From Dillenia suffruticosa (Eukaryota; Streptophyta; Magnoliopsida; Dilleniales; Dilleniaceae), in assembly GCA_033439265.1 (NCBI GenBank), contig JAVTVX010000031.1, positions 667,501-731,500 of the forward strand: 64,000 bases of DNA, given 5' to 3'. Under the pieces are notes generated by a model, which saw only the letters and a program-made list of their open reading frames with translations, made no database searches and had not been told where the DNA came from. Shown here piece by piece: positions 1-12,459 of the stretch. Each line of letters begins with the position of its first letter. Positions within the stretch are counted from its first letter, which is position 1. Position numbers and translations under genes: made by a program.

Positions 1-479
1 TGGTCTTTTTGGACTGCACTTTGAGATTACCATTTTGAAATGAAAGAACCTGTGTTATCTCCGTGGTTCTGTTCTTCTAAGATGAAAATCCATGAGATGT
101 GAATTTCTGAAAAAGACATACGTTAGTTAATGGCATACACTAATTTTGAAAGAAAAAGGCTATTCTCACATGCATCATATTTAAGAAATACAAGGATTGG
201 TCTTTCTCATTTGTGTGCTTGAAAACCCCCTCATTTGACTCCAATTCTCCCATATTCAAGTGTTTCTCCTTTTTCCAAAAGCCGCTTTTATAACACCGAA
301 AATTCAGTATTAGAAAATTTTATTTAAGTTATTGTAAAATATAGGGAAGAATCAGAGTTGTAATCGATATTTTGGATATGAAACGTAAAAAATTGAAAAT
401 TTAGTGTTTGAATTTTTCAATTTATTATTTCCTATAATTACCAAGTGTTGGAATTTTCAAATTGTTTGTGTAAATAAAT
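1..479. other. AT-rich sequence, no gene recognised
   Basis: This stretch is AT-rich with many stop codons in all frames. I see no conserved coding motif, RNA gene or repeat boundary. It may be sequence flanking the family-C LTR that follows, or part of it, because the 5' edge of that LTR cannot be fixed here. Confidence 0.4.
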
Positions 480-1243
480 CATAAGGTATTAAATAGCTTG
501 ATGGTGCAATAACATTTTAGAAAACTTGAAATTATGGGTTCAAATCTCCTTGGAGACAAAGGACGAGAGATATTTCTTCCATTTATAAGTGACAAGAGGC
601 TTTGTGGTTGGATGAGTCGACTTGTGGACATGGAGCTTGTGAGAGGCAAGGGGACTTGTGAAAAATTTGGGTTGGCTTGTGCAGGGGTGAGGCACCTTGT
701 GAGTGTAGGAGAGATGCTTTGCATGTGTGCAGAGAAGGACTTCTGAGCCTTGGAGTTATTGAGTCGCTTTGCATGACATGATAAGGCGACCCAGGACTTA
801 AGAAATTCCATCAAGGCGACCTGAGGAGTTTGGCCTTAGAATTCTTGTGTCTGCACATAAACAAGTCACATTGTCTCAAAGACAGGATGACTTATGCTAC
901 TGGCCTTAGGTTTGGTAAGGCGACTTGTCGCCAGCACAAGGCGACCTGCCATATTCAAGCCTCAGAAAAACATGTCCACAGTAAAAATAATGTGACTCAC
1001 CAAGGAGCAAGGAGACTTGGGAGTTATACAAAAAGGGAAATTAGGTTGCCTTAAGCCAATTTTGAGGCGACTTGAGGGCTCAATGAGACAAAAGCAAGAC
1101 GACTTGTTGGACAACAAGGTGACTTGTACTCTATTTCAAGTCGACTCATAAATGTGAAATATTGCGAAATAACAAAAATAAGCAATCAAAGTTGAACAAA
1201 ACCTAAAACTAATAAGGGACAGAAGTAAGATTTCATATTCTAA

Positions 1244-1251
1244 TATAAATA
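1244..1251 (+). promoter_or_regulatory. Probable TATA box of the family-C LTR
   Basis: TATAAATA lies about 30 bases upstream of a CT-rich tract beginning near 1275. That is the usual spacing of a plant TATA box and a pyrimidine-rich start region. If correct, the R-U5 part of this LTR is about 1.9 kb and includes the proposed leader introns. Confidence 0.45.
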
Positions 1252-1522
1252 GGATTGAATAAAGCCCCATATCTCATTCTCTCCCTCTCTATCGCACGAA
1301 CACTCTCTCGACTCTCATCTCCTTCACCCCTTACTCTCCCCCTCTTTCTTCTGTGAAATCGATCAATACTCTCTCCCAAACCCGTAGATTTGAGCTCCTT
1401 AATTTCAAGCAAACTTGTGAAAGAATGGGGTGTTGAAAGAAATCTAGGGTTTGCCGAAGAAAGAGAAAATCTAGGGTTTTTGAAACCTGACAGTCAAAGC
1501 TCATTCCAACCCGAAAATTGAG

Positions 1523-1812
1523 GTAATCTCTTCCATCTAAACTTGGATTTAACTTCCTTGTTAGTGAATTTAAATTTGTTATTGAGATTTGAGGGATTGG
1601 TTAGGGAATACAAAATTAGGGTTTGTGAATGAGAAAGAATTGGAAAAATTTGTAAATGGAGATTATATATAAATGCAAATGACATGTAAATGATGGATTG
1701 AAAATATAGAATCATGAATTTGAGAAATTAGGGTTACGCTAAATTTGGGAGAAAACTCATAAGCCCTAATCATTGGCATGATTTAACATATAGTTTATGT
1801 TTATTAATTTAG
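1523..1812 (+). other. Putative leader intron in family-C LTR (equivalent of intron II)
   Basis: Donor TTGAG^GTAATC at 1523 and acceptor ATTTAG ending 1812 enclose an AT-rich 290-base stretch. The acceptor is followed by a 75-base exon-like segment and then a consensus donor AAAAG^GTAAGT at 1888. Families A and B have the same order of signals and a similar exon length (60 and about 75 bases). Predicted from sequence and comparison only. Confidence 0.4.
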
Positions 1813-3228
1813 GATAAATCAATTGGAATCCAAGAAGGAATTATCTTGGAATTGATTGAGAATTTGGGAGTGTTCACCCTCCCAAAAGGTAAGTGGATGA
1901 TTATGTTGAATGTGGATGATAAAAATGTTTTCAATTGTGATTTGTAAATTGAATTTTGAAAGGAAGTTTGAAATGGATTTGAAATGATTTGTAATTGTGG
2001 TGTGCCCAAAATGAAATGTTGATAAATGCATGACTCTTGTATTGATCTTAGAATTTATTTGCACTATGTTACAACTGAAACATTATTATGAATTGTGAAA
2101 TTGCTTTCCTTTGTACATGAGTACAAACGCTAAATGATGAAATGAATTTCTTGTAACATGGTGCTGGGAAAAAGACTATAGTCTGGTGATAAGTCTTTCA
2201 CGGACAGAGCCAATGGGATGGCGTGATCAAGGCTGGTTTATAATGATTGCTTGGAGGTAGGAGGGATGGAGCCCCTCAAGCCAGTTGTGATGACGAGGTA
2301 GCACCCCACAAAAACTCCATGCCAACGCCAAGACTGGGTAAATGTTTATATGAAAAATTGTGGGAAAAATCCTTTGGCGGGTTCTACCAATGGCCATTGG
2401 TAGAATAATAGTTTCTGGCAAATCCCAAAAATAATTGAAAGAAAGTTAAATTTGTTTATTGATTTGGGATATATGAATCATGGTGAATTTGAGCTGAAAT
2501 TGGTTTATGCAATTGGTTTTACTGAATGCATTTGAATATATCTGACATATATGTTTGGTACCACCACCCTCACCCCTCATTTATGTTCAGCATGCCATTG
2601 CACTCCACTCACTGAATATTTTTATACTCACACCTCACTTTCAAATTTTTCAAAAGAAGTCTAGATTGGAGACGTAGACGTTATCTAATACCGTTGAAGA
2701 AAATATATTTTGTTGGCTTTCAATAGGTAATAAACATGAGAATATTTTTGGTGAACTATGTTATGTGATTCATGAAAGGAAACTTTTTGTACATTTTGTT
2801 AAATTTGAATTTGACAAATACTTGTTTGATTTTCTTTGGGCAAGTATTGAAAAATACCTACTTTTATGGTGTAAAAATTTTAGTTAAATTGTTTAAAAAT
2901 TTCTTTTGCAAGAAGTATTACTTTCATTGGGATATTTGGATTTATGTGGAGAATTATGAGTATATCTTGAACGTGTGAACTTATCTAAATGCTTGAGAAT
3001 TTTTGGAACAGCCGGGTTGGCCCGATGCATACATGTTTGAGTAGGGATGGGTCGAGCTGGTCCTTGATTGTGCGAATGAATGTATGTTGGTTTAATTTGA
3101 TGGTTTGATTAAGTTGAAAAAAATAGGTAGATATTGGAATGTCTTGTGCTACCTCGGAACACGGGTGGGGTTTATACGTGTTTTGGGATAACGAGGCGGT
3201 TGCCGCGGTCGGGGCGTAACAATTCTAC

Positions 3229-3240
3229 TGGTATCAGAGC
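3229..3240 (+). other. Primer binding site (initiator tRNA-Met type)
   Basis: TGGTATCAGAGC is the standard plant retrotransposon primer site complementary to the 3' end of initiator tRNA-Met. It lies 7 bases after the LTR end and fixes the plus-strand orientation of this element. Confidence 0.85.
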
Positions 3241-3485
3241 ATGGACTCATAATTTTAAATGTTTTAATTGTTTGAGAATACTTCCAAATATCCCCAAAAG
3301 TTTTTCCACGATTTCAAAGTAACTTTTATTTTTGAATATTCGGATTTTGAAAGATTTTTCCAGGAATTCTCAAAAAACCTTCCATGGATCTTAGGGACTA
3401 GGAATCATTTATTTTAGATGGTTAAGTACCTAGTCCGAATCCTGATTTAGTGAGCTAAGAATATTATGTCTCTTTGAATAGGATC

Positions 3486-3626
3486 ATGCCTCTTAGACGA
3501 CGGTTGAGAAATGTAAACGAAATTCCTCTTTCTGAGCACGAGGATGGATCATCCTCACATGTTCATTCTTCTCCCTCGGCAGCTACTAGCAATTACCTGG
3601 CTTCTTCAACCGGGATTCCTCCTTAA
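3486..3626 (+). pseudogene. gag: 5' fragment of Tekay-like gag
   Basis: A 46-codon frame starts at the ATG at 3486 with an Arg-rich MPLRRRLRN start, comparable to the MPP-R-GRRG start of the gag genes at 12189 and 56875. It stops at 3624-3626 and I see no further gag or pol sequence downstream, so the element is truncated. The ATG is preceded by TTTGAATAG^GATC, an acceptor-like site placed as in the two family-A elements. The assignment rests on position after the primer site and the basic N-terminus, because there is too little sequence for the capsid domain. Confidence 0.5.
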
Positions 3627-4661
3627 ACTGTTGAAACTCCTTTTACTTGATTCCATTTATTGAATTTGATAGTAGCACTCCCATCCTTTTATCTGTCTAA
3701 CAGTAGCAGCTTGTATTTCATTGTTCGAACGTATTAGGGCCAATTATCTGGGGCTGGTTGTTGCAAAAGTATGCTGTGTTGACAGTTGCCATTTGTTGGA
3801 CCTTTGGTGATATGCAACTCTAAGATGCCACAAGTGGGAGCAACGATAGTAATTTTCATATATCATAGTTGAGTGGCCTTATAAAAGGTTCTGCTTTATC
3901 GTTAGTAAACTAGGAAACATACAATCCCTTCATGTATGATGCAGATGTGTTATATTTGACCTTTGTTGTCTTTTTGAATTTAGCATCTAACAAAGTTCTT
4001 GTTTTCTGTTTTGTGACCTCTGACTTGCTTTGCAACTGAATTGAGTGAAGGAGCTGGGCTGTATGGCATTGACCCAAAACCGGATGAATCTTGGGGTTCC
4101 TTTGCAAGATGCAATCTACAGAGATATCTTAACAGCGACAAGCTATGGTCGGTGGTGGGTTTCCTTTATAACTAGATTATACTTTTGCTAGATAAAGATA
4201 TATCTATTTTAATTTTATAGCCTTGGATAGGAAAGCATGCGTTTTGCCATTATGATGGAGGAGATGACTAATTTACAGTTCCTTGTAGTCAGATTTCTCA
4301 AATAGTCCATAATAACTGCAAAACAGCATGTAAAACATTCAATGTCCAGAAGTGAGGGTAAATAAAATACCAAATTAAAAGAAAAATGTGAACTTCAAGA
4401 TCATCATATCCTGGATTTCATCACAATGTGAATGAGTTGTGCCTTATAATTAAAGAGTTCATTAATTCTGTAAATAGACGTGGTCCAGTGTTGTTGTATT
4501 CGTCTCTGAAACCCATTTTGGAATTTATTGAATAAAAATTAAGGTTGTGGCTACAAAGATCATCAGCACATAACAGCAATTTTAGGCCCACTAGTGGAGA
4601 AATCACGATATTTTGTGCCAGATATATTAATTTGCAATTGTTAAAAAATTCTCTTCCCAGG
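3627..4661. other. Unassigned non-coding DNA with a locally duplicated segment (3861-4225)
   Basis: No convincing gene. The part from about 3861 to 4225 is repeated in the same orientation at 41126-41400: both have GAGTGGCCTTA, then ACAATCCCTT, then a run ending in TAGATAAAGATATAT. The copy at 3861 has extra sequence (about 4079-4130) that is absent from the other. Short frames here carry no recognisable domain. Confidence 0.5.
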
Positions 4662-4666
4662 GTGTA

Positions 4667-7068
4667 TGTCACGCCCCAAACCGGGATCGTGAACAGCCGC
4701 CCGTTGCCCCTGGATACCGGCTATATTTTTTACAGAAAATCAAACAGAACCTCCCAATAAATCGGATGTTTCCCGTGTACAATTAAACCTGTATGATCAA
4801 AATCATTCAGTATAATACACAAATGGCCATCCCGACCTCTCCAAAATCAACAAACACCACAGCCAACATTCAGAACAACGCAAGGCTATAAACAAACCTA
4901 ACCACAGACCTCTACTGTCTTACCCAACTAGAGCATGAGCAGCTGCTATACCAAGCGGATCTAAGCTTATACAATGTATAACACATTTCCCAAGTAACAT
5001 TCAAATACGTACAATCGCCTCAATGCAAATGAAATATGAGAGTTAAACTATACAGTCATCCCAAAATAAGTACATGGCCAACTACGGACCTCAATGTCAA
5101 GACCTCACAGGGTCGAAACTAAATTAGAAGTAAATCTCACCGTCAGAACACCAAATCCGCTCTAGAGCCTGTAATATCGCTCTATCACAATCAACCTGTC
5201 TGAGGAAGGAAAAGAGAGAAGTGAGTATCATGGGAAGATACTCAGTGAGTGAGGGGGATAATATCAAGCATAAATAGTATAGGTGAACAATTGGAGTGTC
5301 AAATAATATAATTTGAAACAAAAATTTACATTTCGCAGCAAAACATGATATATTTATCAATTTGAAATCAGTTAATCAAACACACGATAGCAAACATGTA
5401 TGCATCCATTTAAAATCAAATAATGTCAGAGCGAGCCAAAAATAGTCCTGGCAAAGGTCAACCGTGACCAAGGACAGGCGCTTCGGGGGTTTTATTATAC
5501 ATAAACTTTGAAATGCTCTCTACCCCGACGTTGGCCATGAGTTCGCTGAGGCTAACTCATCAACGTGTATAGGATCCCGCCCGGTGCTAGACGGTGGCGT
5601 CACACACGTCCTCCCCCTACGTGGGTTCAACCGGCCGCGCCTATAGCTTTTAGAATAAATGACGTTTGCGGATATCTCCTGCAGAAGGGTATCCGGGCAA
5701 CCCGTGCCTCTACAAACGCCCTTCGTAGCTACGGAATCATCATAGTATCACAAAGGGCACAACGTCCCAGGGCACAACGTCCCACAAGTAATATCATATT
5801 ATCGCATAACTAGTGGGCATCCAACCCACATAGCTCATCAAAAACATTTTAAATTTGCGTGCCAATACGTTTCATCAATTCATTTCAAAACAGCATATCA
5901 ATGCAACAGTATAAAAATGAAATTTATACATTTTCAAGTAATGACACGATTATTGTTTCATTTGAAACTATGGATGCATAGTCATTGTAAATATAATTCA
6001 ATACACTCCAATAATCACAAAATAGATTTTAAATTTAATATCATACGTCAAACGAATACATATCAAAGCATGTTTTATTGAAAACACGACAGAAAACACG
6101 TTTTACTATTTTATGCAAGAGATTAGAGTTCCATTCACAGTATACGGGAGGGTGGTCACTCCCTATTTTTCAAAAAGTCTTCAAAAGACAAATCTAATCA
6201 AATTATCAAATTTTTATATCATATAAAACCCTAATAAGGGATTTTATCAACAAAATCTATTCAAACTTTCATGTGAGTGCGTTTCTCTCACCTAGGGTTT
6301 CTCGGATTTTGGATCTAGTTTTCGTTCACCCGTCAACTTAGTCTAAAACCTGTAATGTTTACCATTTGAAACATAAGTGAGAAATTTAAGTTAAATTACC
6401 AATAATTTTCGAAACTCTAGTACGTACATGAAATCGAGAATTCATTTACCTACGCAGAGGGTCACGGGTCGTCGTAGGTTCGCGGGCCGTAGGTCAGACT
6501 GGGCCGCGGGCCGAACTAGGCCGGGCTGGGGGCCTGAACTAGCAGGCTGGCCTGGGCTTCGCGGGCTGCTAGTGGGCTCGCGGCTGGTGGGCTGGCCCGC
6601 TCACGGGCTAAGGCTCACGCTCGCGAGCTGAGCCGCGCTCAGGACAGGATCGCGCGCTGTGAGGCACGCGCGCTCGCACAGATGGGTCGCGTGCTCTGCG
6701 CACTGTGCTCGCGCAGGGGCGCCCAGGTTGGGTCACGGGAGATCTCGCACAGGCTGGGTCGAGGGAGATCGCGTGCTGGCTGGGTCACGGGGGATCGCGC
6801 GCTGTGGCGCGCTGGGCTTGCGCGCTGGCTCGCGGGATATCGCGAGCTATGGCGCGTTGGGCTCACGCGTTGGCTCGAGGGAGATTGCGAGCTGTGGCGC
6901 GCTGGCTCACGGAAGATCGCGCTCGCGCGAGGAGGCAGTGCTCGCATGAGGAGGCAGTGCTCGCGTGGAGGAAGGAGCTGCTCACGGGAGGGCATTGCAA
7001 CATTGGGCGACGAGCGGTGGCGGGAGAGAGAGGCCGTGGCGAAGAAGAGAAAGAGAGAAAGAGGGAAA

Positions 7069-7105
<37 letters not shown>

Positions 7106-7159
7106 GGAGAAAATTAGGGCTTTAAGCCCTAATTAAAATTTTTTTTTTATGGTGTTACA
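4667..7159 (-). repeat. 3' LTR of element 1 (family A)
   Basis: 2493 bases, bounded by TGTCACGCC and GTGTTACA on the plus strand. On the minus strand it contains the AATTAGGGCTT/AAGCCCTAATT dyad (7112-7134), a CT tract seen as GA repeats near 7075-7101, a GC-rich block (about 6450-7000), and donor and acceptor signals for leader introns I and II. The intron III donor is degraded to CTGTGAATGG. The GAGTATC/GATACTC hairpin lies at 5223-5243. It is more complete than its partner LTR. Confidence 0.92.
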
Positions 7160-7174
7160 TTTTCTAACCCCCTA
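7160..7174 (-). other. Polypurine tract of element 1
   Basis: On the minus strand TAGGGGGTTAGAAAA abuts the 3' LTR. The same tract precedes the 3' LTR of the element at 54029 (61898-61911). It primes plus-strand DNA synthesis in retrotransposons. Confidence 0.75.
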
Positions 7175-7207
7175 AAAATAAGTTTCGTCCTCGAAACTAA
7201 AAGAAAA

Positions 7208-10200
7208 TTATACAGAAAATAGATGGGAGTACTGTTTCCTAATGGGTTCCTCAGGCTCCCACGTTTGTTCCTCGACATGGTCGTTCCTCCACAAAACTCT
7301 AACAAGGGGAACTTCTTTGCTCCGAAGCTTTCTGACTTGTCGATCCAGAATAGCCACTGGTTGAACAGATAAGCTCAAGTCCTCTCGAAGCTCAACTGGC
7401 GGAGCCTCTAAAACGTGTAAGGGGTCTGGCTGATATCTCTTAAGTACTGAGACATGAAATACATCGTGAATACGCGATAGGTTTGCTGGCAGTTTCAATT
7501 TATATGCTACACTTCCGACCCTCTCGAGGATACAGAAGGGCCCAATATACCTGGAGCTCAACTTCCCTCTCTGCCCAAATCAAATGACTCCCTTTAAGGG
7601 AGATATCTTTAGGAATACCATATCTCTCACAGTAAACTCTAGAGGTCGCCGCCTACGATCTGCATAGGATTTCTGTCTATCCTGGGCGGCTTTCATCCGC
7701 GTACGGATAATCCTCACTTTCTCCTTCGTCTCCTCTACCAGCTCAACATTGGTGAGTCGTCGCTCACCAACCTCATCCCAGCACAACGGGGTACGACACT
7801 TCCTCCCATACAATGCCTCGTAAGGTGGCATGCCAATACTCGCCTGGTAGCTATTATTATAGGCGAACTCCATTAAAGAAAGATGCCGATCTCAACTCCC
7901 CCGAAAATCCATAACACATGCTCTAAGCATGTCCTCTAAAGTCTGAAGGGTCCTCTCTGACTGACCATCCGTTTGGGGTGATATGCTGTGCTGAAATTCA
8001 GTCTAGTGCCTAAAGCCTCCTGCAGACTTGGCCAAAAACGGGATGTAAATCTGGGGTCTCGATCTGATACTATCGATACTGGAACCCCATGCAGTCTCAC
8101 AATCATATCAATATAGAGGCGTGCCAATGCCTCAAGTGAGTAATCACTCCTAATCGGGATGAAGTGTGCGGACTTAGTAAGTCGGTCAACTATCACCCAA
8201 ATAGCATTATGCTGTGCCGAAGTCCGCGGTAATCCCATTACGAAATCCATCGTGATATGCTCCCACTTCCACTCAGGAATAGGAAGGGGCTGCAGTGTGC
8301 CCGCTGGACGCTGATGCTCGGCTTTCACCGCTGGCACACCAAGCATCTTGCCACAAACTCTGCTATATCTCTCTTCATGCCTGACCACCAGTAGCTACCT
8401 CTGATGGTCCGATACATCTTCGTACCCCCAGGATGCATAGCATATGTAGAAAAATGTGTTTCCTCAAGGATAGCACGCCGAAGATCACTATCGGCCGGAA
8501 TACACACTCTGTCTTTGAATACCATGAGTCCATCATCACGGACTCTGAAGTCTCCACCCTCAGCTCTGCGAACTCTATCTGCAATACCCTGGATCTCCTC
8601 ATCCGTACTCTAGAGCTCCCTGATACGGTCGAACAAAGTCGGCCTGACCTCAAATCTGGCTAATAAGCCTCCCTGATCATCGTTAGTCAAACTGACTCCT
8701 AAGGCTCGGAGTCCCACTAAACAAGAAAGGTAGGCTTTCTCTGTCGACTGTGAGGATGATGCTGACTTCCGACTCAAGGCATCTGCTACAACGTTTGCCT
8801 TGCCCGGATGATAGTCAATAATGAGATCATAGTCTTTCAATAACTCCAACCATCTCCTCTATCTCAAATTCAGCTCTTTTTGGGTAAACAGATATTTTAA
8901 ACTCCTGTGGTCGGTAAATACCCTACAGGTTACCCCATAAAGATAATGCCGCCATATCTTCAACGCGAAAACTATGGCTGCCAACTCTAAATCATGTGTC
9001 GGGTAATTAACCTCGTGTTTCTTCAGCTATCGCGAGGCATACGCAATAACCCGACCATCCTGCATCAGAACACAACCCAATCCCTGTCGGCTAGCATCAC
9101 TGTACACTGTATACTCCCGACTACTAGTGGGAAGGGCTAAAATAGGAGCGGATGTTAACCGTTGTTTGAGCTCCTGGAAGCTTGCCTCACAACGGTAATC
9201 CCAAACAAACTTGACCCTCTTTTGGGTCAATCTCGACAACGGAGCAGCTATCCGGGAGAATCCTTCTACAAATCTGCTGTAATACCCGGCCAAATCGAGA
9301 AAACTACGAATCTTGGTAACTGTTTGTGGCTGCTCCCACTTCACTATAGCCTCAACCTTCCGCGGATCAACATAAATACCTTCCGCGGAGACAATGTGCC
9401 CCAAGAATCCAATTTATCTTAACCAAAACTCACATTTTGAGAATTTGGCATATAGTTGTTTCTCACGAAATATCTGCAATACCACCCGAAGGTGCTGAAC
9501 ATGATCTTCATCACTCCATGAATATATCAAGATGTCATCGATGAATACGATGACGAACCGATTCAAATAGTCGTAAAAAACTCGATTCATCAGATCCATA
9601 AAAGCAGTTGGGGCATTAGTCAGCCCAAACGGCATGACTAGAAACTCGTAATGGCCGTATCGGGTACGAAAAGCTGTCTTGGGCACATTTTCGGCCTGAA
9701 TTCTCAACTGATGATAACCCGAACGAAGATCAATCTTAGAGAAAACCTTAGCTCTCTGCAGTTGATCAAACAAGTCATCGATACGTGGCAGGGGATATCG
9801 GTTCTTGATGGTGGCTTTGTTCAATTGCTTGTAGTCCACACAAAGCCAAAATGTACCATCATTTTTCTTTACAAACAGTACCGGAGCACCCCAGGGTGAA
9901 GTGCTCGGGTAGATAAACCCCTTATCCAGAAGTTCCTGTAACTGAATTTTAAGTTCTCTCAGTTCAGCAGGTGCCATTCTGTATGGCAGAATAGAAATAG
10001 GATTAGTCCCCGATGCTATATCAATCTCGAAATCGAACTCCCAAACTGGTGGTAATCCGGGAAGCTCCTCGGGGAATACATCCGGAAACTCCTGCACCAC
10101 AGGGACATCTTCAAGTCTCGGTCCCTCAACGGTGGTGTCGACAGTATAAGCCAGATAAGCCGTACAACCATGGCGTATCAAGCGTCTGGCCTTCATAACA

Positions 10201-10583
10201 GATATAATGCTACGGGGCAATACTCGTCTCTCACCCTGGAATACTAACGGTGGCTGTCCGGACCTCTGAAACTCAACTTCCTTCGTGAAACAATCTACAG
10301 AAGCCCGGTGTAAACTCAGCCAATCCATCCTTAGGATGACATCAAAATCCGTGATAAGGAGCGGAATCAGATCTGTTTCTAATATCGCCTCCCCAATACC
10401 GACTTCACAGCCCCTATAGATTGCATCTCGAATGATATGCTTGTCAAGAGGAGTGACAACCATAATCTCCTCATCAAGTGGCGAGAGAGATCTATCAGAA
10501 TGGTGAGCGAACGTAGCGCTCACATAGGTAAAATTTGACCCGGTATCAATAAAAATACGGGCGTCGAAACCGAATATTCGCAT
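7208..10583 (-). pseudogene. pol: Decayed pol of element 1: protease, reverse transcriptase, RNase H, integrase, chromodomain
   Basis: On the minus strand the region reads in order: aspartic protease (IDTGSNF near the start), reverse transcriptase with the [10 protein letters not shown] catalytic motif (about 9560-9530), RNase H (YSDAS near 9100), integrase zinc-binding and DDE core (8500-7900), GPF segment and C-terminal chromodomain (about 7350-7210). By comparison with the intact frame at 58486, five nonsense codons arose by C-to-T change: four Gln codons (stops near 9414, 9027, 8850 and 8610) and one Arg codon (near 7577). Single-base deletions near 8332 and 7972 shift the frame. The protein cannot be made whole. 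Confidence 0.92.
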
Positions 10584-10588
10584 GGTAC

Positions 10589-10775
10589 CTAAAAGTAAGA
10601 AAAATATCAATAGAATTTGAAATGTACGAAGAAAAGTGAACAAATATATATATCAAACTAGTTAAGCTTCTAAAACTTTAACTAGTCAAAACTGTACATC
10701 GACATCATGATATACAAAAAGCTCAAAAGAAAGTACATCCAAAGAACTACACTGAGGGGTCTGCGGGAGGATTAC
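10589..10775 (-). other. Putative intron between gag and pol of element 1
   Basis: On the minus strand a donor ATGG^GTAATCC at 10775 and an acceptor TTCTTACTTTTAG ending 10589 enclose 187 bases. Excision would fuse the gag and protease frames directly, placing a Gly-Thr-Met junction before the protease. Both sites match the element at 54029 exactly around the splice points, although the middle of the intron has diverged. No transcript evidence is available. Confidence 0.6.
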
Positions 10776-12189
10776 CCATAATAACATCAGGGTTTGCCTG
10801 TGCGTCCTCCTGTGTCATCGCAAACACACGAGCCTGGGCCCTAGACTGCTGTCGCGACGATCTTGGCACTGTATTACTCCCGGCTGCAGTCCGAGGAGTA
10901 GTAAAAACTGAGTGCGCAGGTGCCTCCTGCTGGCCTGTGCCAGAAGTACCAGTACGACTCTGTAAAGTCGATCCTCCTCGACCTAAATCGGGACAGACAG
11001 TCCTAACGTGACCTTGCTTCCCACACTGAAAGCAAGTAACTGGTACTCTACATGCACCAAAGGCATGGTGGCTGCTGCATCTATGGCAGAAGGGCGGTCT
11101 CTGTGTAGTAGATTGTGTAGAGACACTAGGGGCTGGTGCCCCAAAACCCTGTGGTCGAGGTCCCTGTCCCGAGGCTGCTGGTCTGAAGCTAGAAAAACCT
11201 CCGGGATATCCAGAACCTTTACCCCTCTTCGAAGACTGTCCACCCTGTGACCCAGTCTTCCTCTTCTGGTGACTCTCCCTCTGTCTCGCCTCCGCTCGGA
11301 CGATCTCCTCCGCCCGATACGCTAAATCAATCACCTCCGATAGTGTAAAAGAGGGAGTCACCGTTATATATTTCCTGATGCTCAGTTGGAGGCCATCTTC
11401 AAACTTGAACCTCAATTGAGCTGGTGTAGCCATATCGGGGACAAAGGCCGCTAGTTGTCTAAGCTCAACCTCGTATTCTGAAACTAACCTCGTCCCGTGG
11501 CGTAAGTGTAGGAACTCCGTCCTCATCCGGTCCTGCTGGAACGGGGTGAAGTACCTGCGGTCGAACTCTCGTAGAAAGTCCTTCCACCGTAGGGTCTGTA
11601 TAGCACTGTCACGGATAGCCTCCCACTATGAGAGGGCATCTCCGTCGAGGAGTCTCTCAGCAACTCTCAATCTGAGCTCCTCTGACAACCCCAAATCCGT
11701 AAGGATCCTACAAATCTTGTTGATCCAGTGTTTCGCCGCTACTGCATCACTGGATCCTGAAAAGTCTGTGCATCCGAGCTGTCGAGACTCTTTTACCAAC
11801 TGAGTGAGCTCGTAGATGCGCCTCAAAGTAGCCGACGTCTCATCGGTCGGAGTAGAAACGGAATAACCGGCCATCGAAGGAGGAATCGGTGCCGAAGGAG
11901 CAGGTACGGCAGTAGGTGCTGTCGCTAGAGTCTGTAGTGGGGGTGGTGGCATCGGCGCCCCATATCTACTGCACTACTCCTGCCACTGTCTCAAGGCATC
12001 GAGTGGTGGTGGAGGAATCTCGGCTGTAACAGCCGGTGGAGGTGCTGAGGGTGGCGCTGGTGAGCGTGCTCGAGTAGAGGAAGCAACCTCTGGTACTCGT
12101 GGTGCCTCAGGTGCCCTAGGTCTATCAGGCACTGTAAGACCCTCAAGTGAGGCGAATTTAGCACCTCTCCTACCACGTCCAGGTGGCAT
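10747..12189 (-). pseudogene. gag: Decayed gag of element 1
   Basis: The frame starts at the ATG at 12189 (MPPGRGRRG) and ends at 10747. It has a Pro/Ala-rich N-terminal part, a retrotransposon capsid-like middle and a nucleocapsid CCHC knuckle (CFQCGKQGH...C, about 11035-10990), preceded by a second Cys/His cluster. Two Trp codons have become TAG at 11974-11976 and 11626-11628 (G-to-A on the coding strand). Otherwise the frame is continuous, including at the place where the young element at 56875 is frameshifted. An acceptor-like TTTTTTTGGCAG^AATT directly precedes the ATG. Confidence 0.9.
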
Positions 12190-12440
12190 AATTCTGCCAA
12201 AAAAATACATTGTTATTAGATAGAAATCAAGAATTAGGGTTAGTTGGTCAGTAACTAACCCCCTAAAAATCAATAAACTATGATTCAAAACATTCGACTA
12301 CGAAGTAATGAGTTAGACGCGTTATGTATCCAACTCCATAAAATAGATGAACTTAATGACTGTATGAAACTCTCTAATGCATTAAGGACTTTTCATATAC
12401 TTGGGAAGACGTTTACGACTATCTTGTCTCTAACCTAGAC

Positions 12441-12452
12441 TCTCTGATACCA
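12441..12452 (-). other. Mutated primer binding site of element 1
   Basis: On the minus strand TGGTATCAGAGA differs from the tRNA-Met primer site TGGTATCAGAGC at the last base. It lies 7 bases inside the 5' LTR, the same spacing as in the other two elements with a primer site. Confidence 0.8.
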
Positions 12453-12459
12453 ATAGAAC

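Larger units (their letters stand above)
480..3221 (+). repeat. Long terminal repeat, family C (5' LTR of a truncated Tekay-like element)
   Basis: The 3' edge is clear: the sequence ends GGGGCGTAACA at 3221 and is followed by a tRNA-Met primer site. The last 100 bases match the reverse complement of the family-C LTRs that begin at 43315 and 51937. Inside are a TATA box (1244-1251), a pyrimidine-rich tract from about 1280, a donor at 1523, an acceptor ending 1812, a donor AAAAG^GTAAGT at 1888 and a degenerate copy of the GAGTATC hairpin near 2612. Repeated GGCGACTTG-like motifs occur at about 780-1150 upstream of the TATA box. The 5' edge is uncertain and the given start is only approximate. 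Confidence 0.6.
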
